Below are positions 51,251 through 59,444 of a stretch of 64,000 nucleotides of DNA, piece by piece. Position numbers and translations under genes: made by a program. Source of the stretch: Flavipsychrobacter sp. (GTDB taxonomy: Bacteria; Bacteroidota; Bacteroidia; Chitinophagales; Chitinophagaceae). Position 1 is the first letter of the stretch; the number at the start of each line of letters is the position of its first letter. The DNA is taken from contig JARLGY010000016.1 in assembly GCA_031292525.1 (NCBI GenBank), positions 115,140 through 179,139 on the forward strand, read 5' to 3'. The notes beneath the pieces were generated by a model, which saw nothing but the letters and a program-made list of their open reading frames with translations, was not told where the DNA came from and searched no databases.

Positions 51251-51973
51251 ATGGAGCATTTGAAGCACATCCTTTTTGTCGATATAGAAACTGTGCCAAT
51301 TCATCGTCATTTTGATAGCCTTACCGAAGGATTGCAAAAAGCATGGATCAAAAAAGCGAAATTTTTGAAAAGTGATGTTGATGAAAATGCCACACCCGCG
51401 CAGCTTTTCAGCGAAAAGGCAGGTGTGTTTTCTGAATTTGCAAAGGTAGTTTGCATTAGTTTTGGTAGCCTTGCAAAACAGGAAAATGAGTGGTATTTGC
51501 GACTAAAATCTATTGTAAATGACAATGAGAAAATATTGTTAAATGATTTTTGCAGTATGCTTGGGCGCTTCACAAGCCACTATCCTGACCTGAAATTTTG
51601 CGGGCATAATATAAAAGAGTTCGATATTCCGTTTTTATGCAGGCGAATGCTGATAAATGGTATGGGCCTGCCTGAGTGTATGCAACTGAATGGTAAAAAG
51701 CCGTGGGAAGTAAGCCACCTAGATACACTAGAGCTTTGGCGTTTTGGGGACTATAAACATTATACATCGCTGGCTTTGCTGGCAGAGGTGTTCGGCATAC
51801 CTTCGCCCAAGTATGATATTGACGGCAGCATGGTAGCCGGAGTATATTACGAAGAAAAGAATCTTGCACGGATAGGAAAGTACTGTATGGAAGACGTGCT
51901 GACCAGTGCGCGTGTTTTCTTAAAACTGAGAGGAATGAATGATATTATTAACCCTGTATTTGTGGATGAATAG
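51251..51973 (+). CDS. PolB-like 3'-5' exonuclease (DnaQ fold)
   Basis: A 240-residue nuclease. DEDD motifs: motif I FVDIETV (Asp, Glu), motif II GHNIKEFDIPFL (Asp), and motif III YCMEDVLTSAR (Asp with Tyr upstream). It resembles predicted PolB-like exonuclease proteins. No polymerase domain is fused. It lies 6 bp upstream of holA, so a replication or repair role is plausible. Confidence 0.88.
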   Translation: MEHLKHILFVDIETVPIHRHFDSLTEGLQKAWIKKAKFLKSDVDENATPAQLFSEKAGVFSEFAKVVCISFGSLAKQENEWYLRLKSIVNDNEKILLNDFCSMLGRFTSHYPDLKFCGHNIKEFDIPFLCRRMLINGMGLPECMQLNGKKPWEVSHLDTLELWRFGDYKHYTSLALLAEVFGIPSPKYDIDGSMVAGVYYEEKNLARIGKYCMEDVLTSARVFLKLRGMNDIINPVFVDE

Positions 51974-51979
51974 TAAGTT

Positions 51980-52981
51980 ATGAATGCTGATTTTAAAAAG
52001 ATCATAAACTCGATACAAACCAAGCAGTACGCCCCTGTATATCTTATAGATGGTGAGGAGCCATACTACCTGGATATACTTACGCATGCTTTTGAACACA
52101 ACATATTACCGCCTGCAGAGCGCGATTTTAACCTGACCATACTTTATGGAAAGGATAGTGAGTGGGCTGATGTAGTGAATGCTTGTCGCCGCTTCCCGAT
52201 GTTTGCGGAAAAACAGGTTGTTATACTAAAGGATGCCGCCCAGCTTAAAGGATTTAACGACCTGGCAGGCTACCTGGAAAAACCATCGCCTACTACGATA
52301 TTCCTGATAGAGAATCGTTTTAAAAAAGCGGATGGCCGGAGCAAGGTTATAAAGTTTGCAAAGGAAAAAGGATTCTACTTCACATCGGACAAGATACGTG
52401 ATGATCATATGCCGAACTGGATACAGAACTACGGCACTGAAATAGGTTTTGAGATAGGGGAGCGAGAGGCGCAGGTGCTGGCTACTTACCTTGGCAACGA
52501 CTTGCAAAAAATAGTAAATGAGATAGGGAAAGTAAGAATAAATGTACCTGATGAAAAGGCACTTACAGGTGCTATGATACAGAAGTACATAGGTATAAGC
52601 AGGGAATACAACATTTTTGAATTTCCTGAAGCGCTGACAAGTGGTGACCATGATAAGCTGTACCGGATGCTTGCTTACTTTGTTGCTAACCCCAAGTCGT
52701 CGCCTATGCCTTTGGTGATTGGCTCTTTTTATACACATTTTAACCGGCTGTACCAGGCTAACTTTTTAATTGGCAAACCTGAAAAAGATGCCCTGGCAGC
52801 ATTGGGTACTTACCCCAGCAAACTAAAAGAGATAATGGGTACCGCCCGTAACTGGCCATTGCCTAGAGTGGAATATTGCCTGATGCTGATAGGCAAGTAC
52901 AGTACCATGGCAGTAGGCATTAAGAATATTGCTGACGACAGGGAATTGCTGAAGGAAATGATAGGGAAGATGGTGGGGTAG
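51980..52981 (+). CDS. holA: DNA polymerase III delta subunit
   Basis: A 333-residue clamp-loader delta subunit. Typical N-terminus APVYLIDGEEPYYLDILTHA, followed by RRFPMFAEKQVVILKDAAQL, TTIFLIENRFKKADGRSK and the C-terminal collar region (about 215-333). Delta opens the beta clamp. Likely co-transcribed with the upstream exonuclease. Stop at 52981; the 354-bp gap that follows is described separately. Confidence 0.92.
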   Translation: MNADFKKIINSIQTKQYAPVYLIDGEEPYYLDILTHAFEHNILPPAERDFNLTILYGKDSEWADVVNACRRFPMFAEKQVVILKDAAQLKGFNDLAGYLEKPSPTTIFLIENRFKKADGRSKVIKFAKEKGFYFTSDKIRDDHMPNWIQNYGTEIGFEIGEREAQVLATYLGNDLQKIVNEIGKVRINVPDEKALTGAMIQKYIGISREYNIFEFPEALTSGDHDKLYRMLAYFVANPKSSPMPLVIGSFYTHFNRLYQANFLIGKPEKDALAALGTYPSKLKEIMGTARNWPLPRVEYCLMLIGKYSTMAVGIKNIADDRELLKEMIGKMVG

Positions 52982-53029
52982 TAGAGAGTTTTGATCAGGG
53001 CATATTCATCCCAATAAAATTACCCATCT

Positions 53030-53100
53030 ACGGCAATTTGAAAATTGCCTTGCCAATATCGACGAAGTCAGAAGATAAGACTTCGCCGAGCGTGGGGTAA
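53030..53100 (+). repeat. Fragment of the modular element, copy D
   Basis: Hairpin CGAAGTC (53064-53070)/GACTTCG (53080-53086) followed by CCGAGC, homologous in layout to the end domain of copies A, B and C; the stem sequence differs in both arms. Confidence 0.55.
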
Positions 53101-53104
53101 GTCG

Positions 53105-53180
53105 TCGTGATTGGGTAGTAGTGGTAAGTGGATAGTCTTGAGCTCTTATAGGTTTAGAGTTCGAGTCCCTTCTGGTTCAC
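53105..53180 (+). other. Possible degraded tRNA-like remnant
   Basis: The stretch contains GGATAG (D-arm-like), GAGTTCGAGTCCC (T-loop-like TTCGAGT at 53159-53165) and TTCAC near the 3' end, followed 11 bases later by a terminator of a kind common after Bacteroidota tRNA genes. But the T stem and anticodon stem do not pair, and no matching 5' acceptor is found. So it is at best a relic. Confidence 0.25.
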
Positions 53181-53190
53181 TTGAAAAACG

Positions 53191-53218
53191 AAAGCCTCGC
53201 AATTTGCGGGGCTTTTTT
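53191..53218 (+). terminator. Rho-independent terminator
   Basis: AAAGCCTCGCA (53191-53201) pairs with TGCGGGGCTTT (53205-53215), one wobble, followed by TTTT. It points on the plus strand, behind the exonuclease-holA operon and the tRNA-like remnant. Confidence 0.8.
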
Positions 53219-53335
53219 GTTTAACGCGCGTTTGCAACGCCCTGTCGGGGCATACTCGAAACATTCGAGGACAGGCAGGGGGGCTATGTTTCTACAGGAT
53301 TTTTCTTTGCAGGAAATGGCTATGCTAATGCATCA

Positions 53336-54262
53336 CTACTTTATAAAGCGGTGAATTGCTTTATCAGCGTTATCTTGAAATGTAGTATTCTTCAAATCAT
53401 TATAAAAAGTGCTCTGGTCAACCATATCCCCTGATAACTTACCCTGTTTACTTGCATAAAAAACGCCACTTTTATATTGCTCATCCGAAATGCCATCTAC
53501 AAAGCGTTTTGCACCTACTTCCAGTTTATGCACCATTCCCCCTATCAATGGGAATATAATAGGCATCATAAAATTGTTTAGCATAAATTTCATTGCCGGG
53601 GGCAAATTATCCGGTGCGCCAGTTCCCTTCGTGTTCCCGGGACTTACAACAACAAATTTGAGGTGAGGATATCTTCTTGACATTGATAACATCCACATGG
53701 TTGCTGCATATTTGACATATCCGTATGCTTGCACTGCATCAAACTTATTACCAAAATATGATCCATCAAGAACACCCGCAAACTCATCTACAGAAGAAGT
53801 CTTCATGGCAACCGGTTTCATTCCGAGCATCTTTACTCCTGGTACAGCTTCCGCACTGGGATATAATACTGCTTTTTTTAACTTATCATGTTTAATTAAT
53901 TCCTCCACTAAGATCACATGACCTAAAACATTCGTAGCAGCCAATTCATTCATACCGGAAGATGTAATTTTTCCAGCCGCTTTCCCAACCATTCCCCCTG
54001 CATTTAAAATTATTGCATCAATAGGTTCCTTTATTTTTTCTACCGCTCTTCTTACAGAATTTGCATCCGAGACATCTCCAAGAATAATTTCAAAAATCTT
54101 TTTTCCAGTATGCTCCTCCAAGTCTTTTTTTGCTGCCTCTGCTCTATTTTCATTTCTGCAGAAAAGAATTACCTTTTTTGTTTCTTTTTTCATTGCCAAC
54201 TGTCTAGCAGCCTCTTTTCCAAGCCCGTTATTTGCTCCTGTTATAAATATGCTTTCGTTCAT
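53336..54262 (-). CDS. SDR family oxidoreductase, protochlorophyllide-reductase-like
   Basis: A 308-residue SDR. The start at 54262 (MNESIFITGANNGLGKEAAR) is chosen over a codon 58 residues upstream, whose leader is not SDR-like. Motifs: TGANNGLG, NAGGMVG, and a YGYVKYA block with the active-site Tyr and Lys. The longer C-terminus after about 215 resembles WW-domain-oxidoreductase-like SDRs. It follows a small membrane-protein gene; operon linkage is possible (67-bp gap). Confidence 0.85.
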   Translation of the reverse strand: MNESIFITGANNGLGKEAARQLAMKKETKKVILFCRNENRAEAAKKDLEEHTGKKIFEIILGDVSDANSVRRAVEKIKEPIDAIILNAGGMVGKAAGKITSSGMNELAATNVLGHVILVEELIKHDKLKKAVLYPSAEAVPGVKMLGMKPVAMKTSSVDEFAGVLDGSYFGNKFDAVQAYGYVKYAATMWMLSMSRRYPHLKFVVVSPGNTKGTGAPDNLPPAMKFMLNNFMMPIIFPLIGGMVHKLEVGAKRFVDGISDEQYKSGVFYASKQGKLSGDMVDQSTFYNDLKNTTFQDNADKAIHRFIK

Positions 54263-54329
54263 ATTTGTTTCCTTTTTTACTGCGTTGAAAAATAATTGTG
54301 TTGTTGGGTAGATTACGCTGTCCTCGTAA

Positions 54330-54725
54330 TTACACAAAAGAGTATACTGCGTAGAGCGCGGCTCCAAACAGTGCATATTGACCAATGAGATATGCCGTTT
54401 CCAGTAAAAAGAATCCTGGTGTTCGTGTGGTGACATGGCTCGCCATTGTGGGAACTACAACCCTGCTCCAAAAGAAAATGCCCATAATTGATGCGAAGGC
54501 AAAAACGTTTGCAGCTGAAGTATGCTCTATCGGCAAGAACGCATACGTCAGTGAGAGAATGGTTCCCTGAATGAACATTGCGAGAAATGCAAGCGGAACA
54601 CTTGGAGCAGGACCAAAAAACTCCCATTTGTCATATTTTTTTTTGAACACTTTCAAATGCCAGAAATAGCCCCATGGCATAGATGGGATTATGTAGGCGA
54701 GCGCACCTAATATAATTTTAATCAT
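54330..54725 (-). CDS. Small four-helix membrane protein
   Basis: A 131-residue membrane protein with about four transmembrane helices (near 3-20, 45-65, 75-95 and 108-130: IILGALAYIIPSM, PSVPLAFLAMFIQGTILSLT, VFAFASIMGIFFW and GQYALFGAALYAVYSFV). No domain is recognised; it could belong to a DUF family of integral membrane proteins of Bacteroidota. Upstream of the SDR gene. Confidence 0.68.
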   Translation of the reverse strand: MIKIILGALAYIIPSMPWGYFWHLKVFKKKYDKWEFFGPAPSVPLAFLAMFIQGTILSLTYAFLPIEHTSAANVFAFASIMGIFFWSRVVVPTMASHVTTRTPGFFLLETAYLIGQYALFGAALYAVYSFV

Positions 54726-54846
54726 AACGTATGTTTTTCCTCCTTCTTTCTTTCTGTTAATAATAAATTAGTTGAGAATGCAGCGGCCATTAAAAACATA
54801 AATCCTTTGTATTCGAGGTAAGTCTTTCAAGGAATAACTACAAATA

Positions 54847-54876
54847 AGTTAGCCCCTGGGAGTGTAGGGGCTAACT
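54847..54876 (-). terminator. Hairpin after the ester cyclase gene
   Basis: Perfect 11-bp stem AGTTAGCCCCT / AGGGGCTAACT with an 8-base loop, 8 bp past the stop codon, separating this gene from the membrane-protein/SDR pair. Confidence 0.75.
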
Positions 54877-54884
54877 ATTTGGAA

Positions 54885-55418
54885 TTATAGGCTTTGAAGT
54901 ATCTGCGGAAGATCGCTGAGGTTCCAGCGGTCAGTTATTTTTCCGTCCTTCAAAACCTCTATGTCCATTATATGTATTACTATTTTTTTATCCGTCGCTG
55001 GTTTTCCCATGAATTCACCGGTGTGGGTTGCGGTTATTGTCTTTCTCACACATATTTTATCACCTTCACCAAAGATCTCCTGAATTTCGACTGAAATATC
55101 TGAAAATCCATTATGCAGTGCAGTGACGAATTTCACCATTGGGCCTATGTCTGTGGGTGAATTTGGCGGTGCTGAATGATTGACAAAGTTTTCTGCAAAC
55201 ACTTCTTTTGTAATGTCTGTATTTCCTTTACCAAAAAATTCATTGTTGAATCTAATTACGACTTGTTTGTTTTGTTCTACGGTCATTTTGTTTCCTGTTT
55301 TATGGTTATTAATAGTTTTTGATGTTTGTGCTTGGGCGTTTGGATGGCCGAAGGCGGTGATTAACAATAATATCGGCGTGAAGATGATTGATGCTCTCCG
55401 TATGGTTTTTTTATTCAT
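54885..55418 (-). CDS. Exported SnoaL-like ester cyclase-type protein
   Basis: A 177-residue protein with signal-peptide-like N-terminus (IIFTPILLLITAFGHPNAQA) and a SnoaL-like domain (about 45-172; VIRFNNEFFGKGNTDITKEV, FAENFVNHSAPPNSPTDIG, DGKITDRWNLSDLPQIL). SnoaL-like folds act in polyketide cyclisation or as small-molecule isomerases; this assignment does not prove a substrate. A TetR-type operator and -7 element lie about 270 bp upstream, so it is the likely regulated gene. Confidence 0.8.
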   Translation of the reverse strand: MNKKTIRRASIIFTPILLLITAFGHPNAQAQTSKTINNHKTGNKMTVEQNKQVVIRFNNEFFGKGNTDITKEVFAENFVNHSAPPNSPTDIGPMVKFVTALHNGFSDISVEIQEIFGEGDKICVRKTITATHTGEFMGKPATDKKIVIHIMDIEVLKDGKITDRWNLSDLPQILQSL

Positions 55419-55684
55419 AATGTTTTAGATAGTGTGAGATGAAAAAAGTAGAATAAATTTCAATCATGCTTTATATATATTATAAATACACTTGGTTGAT
55501 TTTATGGTGGTAAAGCGGTTTTATAACGATGCGTCTTCGTAGGGTGTAGAATCACCTTCTCCTTCGTTTCTGACCTTAAAGCGAACTCGTTTGCCGACTC
55601 TTCACTTATTCCCCCACAAGCGATGGTTTTTGAAACTTTTTCGTTCATTTTTTATCAATATATACTTTAATCATAGTTTGTTAC

Positions 55685-55692
55685 CAAAGCTA
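55685..55692 (-). promoter_or_regulatory. -7 element near TetR operator upstream of ester cyclase gene
   Basis: TAGCTTTG on the minus strand, with the TetR operator (55702-55721) in the spacer and -33 zone. It predicts a leader of about 260 nt to the ester cyclase ATG; I see no structure there. Confidence 0.5.
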
Positions 55693-55701
55693 CAGCAACT
55701 T

Positions 55702-55721
55702 AAAACAGACCAGTCTGTTTT
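55702..55721. promoter_or_regulatory. TetR-type operator, upstream of the ester cyclase gene
   Basis: AAAACAGAC-CA-GTCTGTTTT, a perfect inverted repeat with a 2-bp centre, in the 320-bp gap between tetR and the ester cyclase gene. A partner site lies at 56333-56346. Confidence 0.75.
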
Positions 55722-55738
55722 AAAAATTGGCAAAAAAA

Positions 55739-56293
55739 TTAGAGCAACTTTAAGGCACATTTTTGTGCTGCAATAACCGGCCAAGAATTGCCAAAGACCT
55801 TAGATGCCATTATAGCACCATCAAACAATAAATAAATACCATCGGCCAAGCCTTGAGATCTTTCTATTTCATCATCTGTCATTGAATCAGATTTTAATAT
55901 CTCAACAAACAACGCGCGGAGCCCATTTTTTTGCAGCCGTATAACATCATAAACGCGGCTGTTTTCTATAGGAATTTCACCAGCTATATTTAGAAACTGG
56001 CAGCCATGAAATTGTTTAGAATCAGTATTATGGTATAAAAAATCAAAAATGGCAGAGATTTTTTCCTTTGCTTCTACTTTCGTTGATGCTACATGCTTAA
56101 AGTGGCTCATTGTTTTTTCAAACATACTATCCAAATAGGCTACGAGCAAATCTTCTTTTGACTTGAAGTGCTGATATAACCCTGCTTTAGACACATCTGC
56201 TTCGTCAATGATTTGATTGATACCAGTTGCATTATACCCTTGATGATAAAATAGCCTGGTAGCTGTGTCCAATATTTTTTTTCGCGTGTCCAT
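55739..56293 (-). CDS. TetR/AcrR family regulator 1
   Basis: A 184-residue regulator with an N-terminal HTH (about 5-50: ILDTATRLFYHQGYNATGIN, DEADVSKAGLYQHFKSKEDL) and a helical ligand domain (about 60-184). The GLYQHFKSKE recognition helix is typical. Inverted repeats ACAGACC-like flank the gene: one in its own promoter, one in front of the downstream ester cyclase gene. Ligand unknown. Confidence 0.9.
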   Translation of the reverse strand: MDTRKKILDTATRLFYHQGYNATGINQIIDEADVSKAGLYQHFKSKEDLLVAYLDSMFEKTMSHFKHVASTKVEAKEKISAIFDFLYHNTDSKQFHGCQFLNIAGEIPIENSRVYDVIRLQKNGLRALFVEILKSDSMTDDEIERSQGLADGIYLLFDGAIMASKVFGNSWPVIAAQKCALKLL

Positions 56294-56332
56294 CTTCCTT
56301 TAGTAACGCGAAGGTATAGAATTATTTTAAAA

Positions 56333-56346
56333 ACAGACCATTCTGT
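56333..56346. promoter_or_regulatory. TetR-type operator, autoregulatory
   Basis: ACAGA-CCAT-TCTGT, 40 bp upstream of the tetR ATG, adjoining TACCTTCG (-7-like, minus, 56309-56316). It shares ACAGACCA with the site at 55702-55721. Confidence 0.65.
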
Positions 56347-56509
56347 ATGAATATTTATTGTGTTTATAAAATATTGTTTATAAGAACGCAAATTCCTGAA
56401 GTGAGTTCTTCAGGATTTAACCAACGCGAGCACCCGCAGAATGTAGACATTGTTATATAAATGTTCCCGCAGGCATCTGGAAGAACTGATAAACTCTGTA
56501 ACAGATGGT

Positions 56510-56554
56510 CTGCAAAGAACTAATGCTAAATCCTGCAAAGAACTACTGCTAAAT
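56510..56554. repeat. 23-bp tandem direct repeat in a gene-free gap
   Basis: CTGCAAAGAACTAATGCTAA (56510) recurs as CTGCAAAGAACTACTGCTAA (56533). The gap 56349-56669 shows no gene. Confidence 0.6.
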
Positions 56555-56669
56555 AGTGTGAGCTAATTTTCTCAAATCACAAACAAACTGGTTCGAGAAT
56601 ATTACCAAGAGGTTCACGCGTAAATTCTTCGCGATATGCTGGGGACTTTATAATTGTCCGCCGCATGTT

Positions 56670-57464
56670 TTAAAATGAATTTGTACTTGAAACAATTGCC
56701 TCAATTATATTGGAGTAAAGCTTTTCTGATAATTCACTGTAAATATCTTGATTCTCTTTGTTATCAAATCCGAGATCATTCCATGAACCCATACCACCAA
56801 ATACCCAAGCCGAACCTGCAGCGAACAATATCTGCTTTGCAGTAATTGAATAATTATCAAGAGGTATCAGATCCTTGTGATAAAAGTTCTCATAAGGTTC
56901 CGTAGTATCTAAAATCAATTTTGCGCTTTCAAATTTTTTACCCCAATGTTCAAGATCATGCTTAAAAGCAAAGTCAGCTATTTCTGACAATGTACTTCTT
57001 AGTTTCGCCTTAATATTTATTGGATCAATCTGAATATTCCTGGTCTTTTCCCATTCAAGAGCAATATCATAGTTGACCGACCATATTCTCCTGTCAGGTG
57101 CATCCTTGTTGCTTCCATTCCAAATGTTTGCCCAGTAATTTGAATAATGATCGTAAATAGCTTCGATAAGCCATGAACCACCGCCGCCAATAAAACCAGC
57201 AGTTTGATGATCTTTTCTGGATGAATGATCCTGAGAATATTGGAAATATAATCGAAGTTTTTTGCAATTTTTTTCTTTCAAATATTGAAACCAATCCAAA
57301 GGGTCAGGTGCCACGATTATTTTCTGGAGATCTTTAAAACAAACCCGATTGCAAAATTGGAAAGTTGAATTGTTTGGATAAAAATCAGAAGGTATATCCT
57401 CATCTGCCAAATAGCTGTTGCCATAAGTGGTTAGTACAATTAGTTGTGCCAATGTCCCTGTCAT
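56670..57464 (-). CDS. Hypothetical protein, 264 aa, AT-rich gene
   Basis: A 264-residue soluble protein without signal peptide. It is rich in Tyr, Trp and Asp (HYSNYWANIWNGSNKDAPDR, DPLDWFQYLKEKNCKK, AAGSAWVFGGMGSWNDLGFD). The FGGMGSWNDL and GFIGGGGSWLIE stretches may be loop motifs. No family is recognised. Codon use is AT-rich compared with nearby enzymes; it is an orphan with no adjacent operon partner. Confidence 0.65.
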   Translation of the reverse strand: MTGTLAQLIVLTTYGNSYLADEDIPSDFYPNNSTFQFCNRVCFKDLQKIIVAPDPLDWFQYLKEKNCKKLRLYFQYSQDHSSRKDHQTAGFIGGGGSWLIEAIYDHYSNYWANIWNGSNKDAPDRRIWSVNYDIALEWEKTRNIQIDPINIKAKLRSTLSEIADFAFKHDLEHWGKKFESAKLILDTTEPYENFYHKDLIPLDNYSITAKQILFAAGSAWVFGGMGSWNDLGFDNKENQDIYSELSEKLYSNIIEAIVSSTNSF

Positions 57465-57522
57465 TGACGCAATTTATTGTATAGTATTATACCTGTCAAA
57501 TTTCTTGGTAAGTAGGCACATC

Positions 57523-57553
57523 AAAAAAAGGCCTGTATCACTACAAGCCCTTT
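57523..57553 (-). terminator. Terminator of the nitroreductase operon
   Basis: A 12-bp stem with two wobble pairs (AAAGGGCTTGTA / TACAGGCCTTTT, minus strand) and a T-run, 20 bp after the nitroreductase stop. Confidence 0.8.
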
Positions 57554-57573
57554 AAGATTATTGTCCTTTTCAT

Positions 57574-58203
57574 TTAGGACATTTCCAATACCATATGTTC
57601 TTTCGGGCGGCGTATTTTCTTTGCAGTGTGCAGCAGATCATTTTCTGTGTCTCTGTAACCAAGTGTAAGAATGGTGACGCTGCGCAGGCCTTTTTCTTTC
57701 AGTCCAAGCAGTTCATCCAGTGCTGCAGGGTTAAAGCCTTCCATAGGTGTAGCATCCACGCCTTCTGTAGCGGCGGCTATTGCAATGCCGAAGGCAATGT
57801 ATGCCTGGCGGGCTGTCCATTGGTATTTTTCTTCCTGCGTTTTGTTGTTTACAAGATTCATCAAAGAACCATTGAGGTAAGAAAGGCTTTCAACAGGTAT
57901 ATTACGCTCTGCGGCCATCCTGTTAATGTATTCTGAGACTTCTTTTTCAGTTACATCGTTCCACGCAGCAAATATTAACAGGTGAGAAGCTTCAACAATC
58001 TGTGGCTGGTTGAACGCTACAGCTTGTATTTTTTTGCGCAATTCTTCGTTTTCAACCAGTATGATGTTATAAGGCTGTAGCCCTGCAGATGATGGTGCCA
58101 GTTGTGCGGCATCCAATATACGATCAACGGTTTCGCGGCTTACTTTTTTGCCGGTCATCCTTTTTGTGGCGTAGCGCCAGTTCAATGCTTCTAAAAGATT
58201 CAT
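57574..58203 (-). CDS. NAD(P)H-dependent oxidoreductase, nitroreductase family
   Basis: A 209-residue FMN-dependent nitroreductase-fold protein. The start at 58203 (MNLLEALNWRYATKRM) is chosen over codon 58242, as it aligns with family N-termini. Motifs: RYATKRMTGKKV, QLAPSSAGLQPYNI, and GLRSVTILTLGYRD at the C-terminus. Encoded after DoxX in a TetR-regulated run (85 bp gap), which suggests response to electrophilic or redox-active compounds. Confidence 0.9.
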   Translation of the reverse strand: MNLLEALNWRYATKRMTGKKVSRETVDRILDAAQLAPSSAGLQPYNIILVENEELRKKIQAVAFNQPQIVEASHLLIFAAWNDVTEKEVSEYINRMAAERNIPVESLSYLNGSLMNLVNNKTQEEKYQWTARQAYIAFGIAIAAATEGVDATPMEGFNPAALDELLGLKEKGLRSVTILTLGYRDTENDLLHTAKKIRRPKEHMVLEMS

Positions 58204-58288
58204 TTTTTTTATTTTTTGTGAAAACATGATAATCCCAGGCAAGGGTCAGAAGACCCCTGCGGAGTTGTATTAATAATCTAACTGTGGT

Positions 58289-58660
58289 TTATGATGCTTT
58301 AGCGGAGCGTAACTTATGCATGGTGAAGTAAGAGACCATGGCAATAACTAATATAAGCGTTACCGGAAGCACTTTATCCATTTGCCCCATAGCGGCATGT
58401 GACCATATAGCGCCAACCATGTTTATAGTAATTCCTGCATAAACCCATTCCTTCAGGCGAGGCATTCCGGGTAACAGTATGCCGATAAAGGCCAGCAATT
58501 TTGCAGTACCCAACATAGCTAATAGGTAAGTAGGATAACCTAATGAGTGCATAGAATCGACAACTTCTTTTTTGCCTGAGAAGAACATAAATGTATCGAA
58601 TGCATAAAGCAATGCGATGAGGCCAGTGGTGATCCAGTACGTAATTTTAACTCCTTTCAT
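58289..58660 (-). CDS. DoxX family membrane protein
   Basis: A 123-residue protein with four transmembrane helices (ITYWITTGLIALLYAFDTFM, YLLAMLGTAKLLAFIGILLP, WVYAGITINMVGAIWSHAAM, LPVTLILVIAMVSYFTM). The G-TAKLLAFIG pattern fits DoxX/DoxX-like proteins. Linked by position to the nitroreductase; a TetR operator lies just upstream of its start. Confidence 0.88.
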   Translation of the reverse strand: MKGVKITYWITTGLIALLYAFDTFMFFSGKKEVVDSMHSLGYPTYLLAMLGTAKLLAFIGILLPGMPRLKEWVYAGITINMVGAIWSHAAMGQMDKVLPVTLILVIAMVSYFTMHKLRSAKAS

Positions 58661-58707
58661 TTTCTTTTTTTTGTTTGTGAATTGATTTGTTATCGGTATT
58701 ATTTATG

Positions 58708-58720
58708 CTAACGGTGTTAT
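58708..58720. promoter_or_regulatory. TetR regulator 2 operator, upstream of doxX-nitroreductase
   Basis: CTAAC-GGT-GTTAT, near-perfect inverted repeat between the tetR stop and the doxX start; closely matches the site at 59356-59368. Confidence 0.65.
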
Positions 58721-58737
58721 TTTATTGGTCAAAAAAA

Positions 58738-59340
58738 TTATTCTTTCAACGCCTTGATAAAGCTTGAAATGGCATCTTTAAGTATCAGCTCATTCATGTT
58801 ACCGTGAGTGGTGGTTTTGTGCATCATGTTTATGGATACAAGGCCGTGCAACACTGACCAAAAAGTATGGTATTTTAGAAACGGATCTTTATCCTGGTTC
58901 GGGCTGGACGCGATAACCTCTTTAATCGAGGTAATTAAAAGCTCGCCAAACTCTGCAAGACCCGGTATGGACCTGGCACTTTCGCAGTTAGGCATACCCA
59001 GCCCAAACATTAGCTGGTAATACTCCTTATTCTCAAAAGCGAAATTCCAGTAGGCATTGGCCATAGCGTCTAACTGCTGGCAAGGTTGGTCAGACTGGCT
59101 TTTGGCCTGTTTTAAGCTTTTAGCCAGCATATCGTACCCCGTCATAGTAAACTCTGTAAGAATAGCGTCTTTATTCTCAAAATGGTCGTAGATAACGGGC
59201 ACACTGTACTCAATAGCTTCAGCGATACGGCGTATAGACAGGGACTGCCAGCCTTCTTCAAGCACAAGTGTACGCGCAGCATTGATGATGCTAGTACGAA
59301 CCTCGTCTTTTTGTCTTTGCCTGCGTTCTGTTATACCCAT
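58738..59340 (-). CDS. TetR/AcrR family regulator 2
   Basis: A 200-residue regulator. The start at 59340 (MGITERRQRQKDEVR) is preferred; an in-frame TTG 4 codons earlier would sit against the operator. HTH region (about 12-58): IINAARTLVLEEGWQSLSIR then AEAIEYSVPVIYDHFENKDA. The C-terminal ligand domain is helical with TetR_C-like features (MFGLGMPN). Controls itself and doxX-nitroreductase by inference from two shared operators. Confidence 0.9.
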   Translation of the reverse strand: MGITERRQRQKDEVRTSIINAARTLVLEEGWQSLSIRRIAEAIEYSVPVIYDHFENKDAILTEFTMTGYDMLAKSLKQAKSQSDQPCQQLDAMANAYWNFAFENKEYYQLMFGLGMPNCESARSIPGLAEFGELLITSIKEVIASSPNQDKDPFLKYHTFWSVLHGLVSINMMHKTTTHGNMNELILKDAISSFIKALKE

Positions 59341-59355
59341 GTTTCGCTGCAATTA

Positions 59356-59400
59356 CTAACAGTGTTAGCAAATGTACACATGGTTATGTTTCTGGCCAAA
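59356..59400 (-). promoter_or_regulatory. tetR2 promoter with operator
   Basis: -33 TTTG (59397-59400), 20-bp spacer, -7 TACATTTG (59369-59376), then the perfect inverted repeat CTAACA-G-TGTTAG (59356-59368) placed at the expected transcription start. It is the best -33/-7 promoter match found on the minus strand. Confidence 0.75.
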
Positions 59401-59444
59401 TTTGGAGGATTGGTTTTGCTTATGGGACGATTAAGTTATTGCGA

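Noticed and set aside
53105..53180. A functional tRNA gene
   Set aside because: T stem and anticodon stem do not pair and there is no 5' acceptor partner; only a relic is possible.
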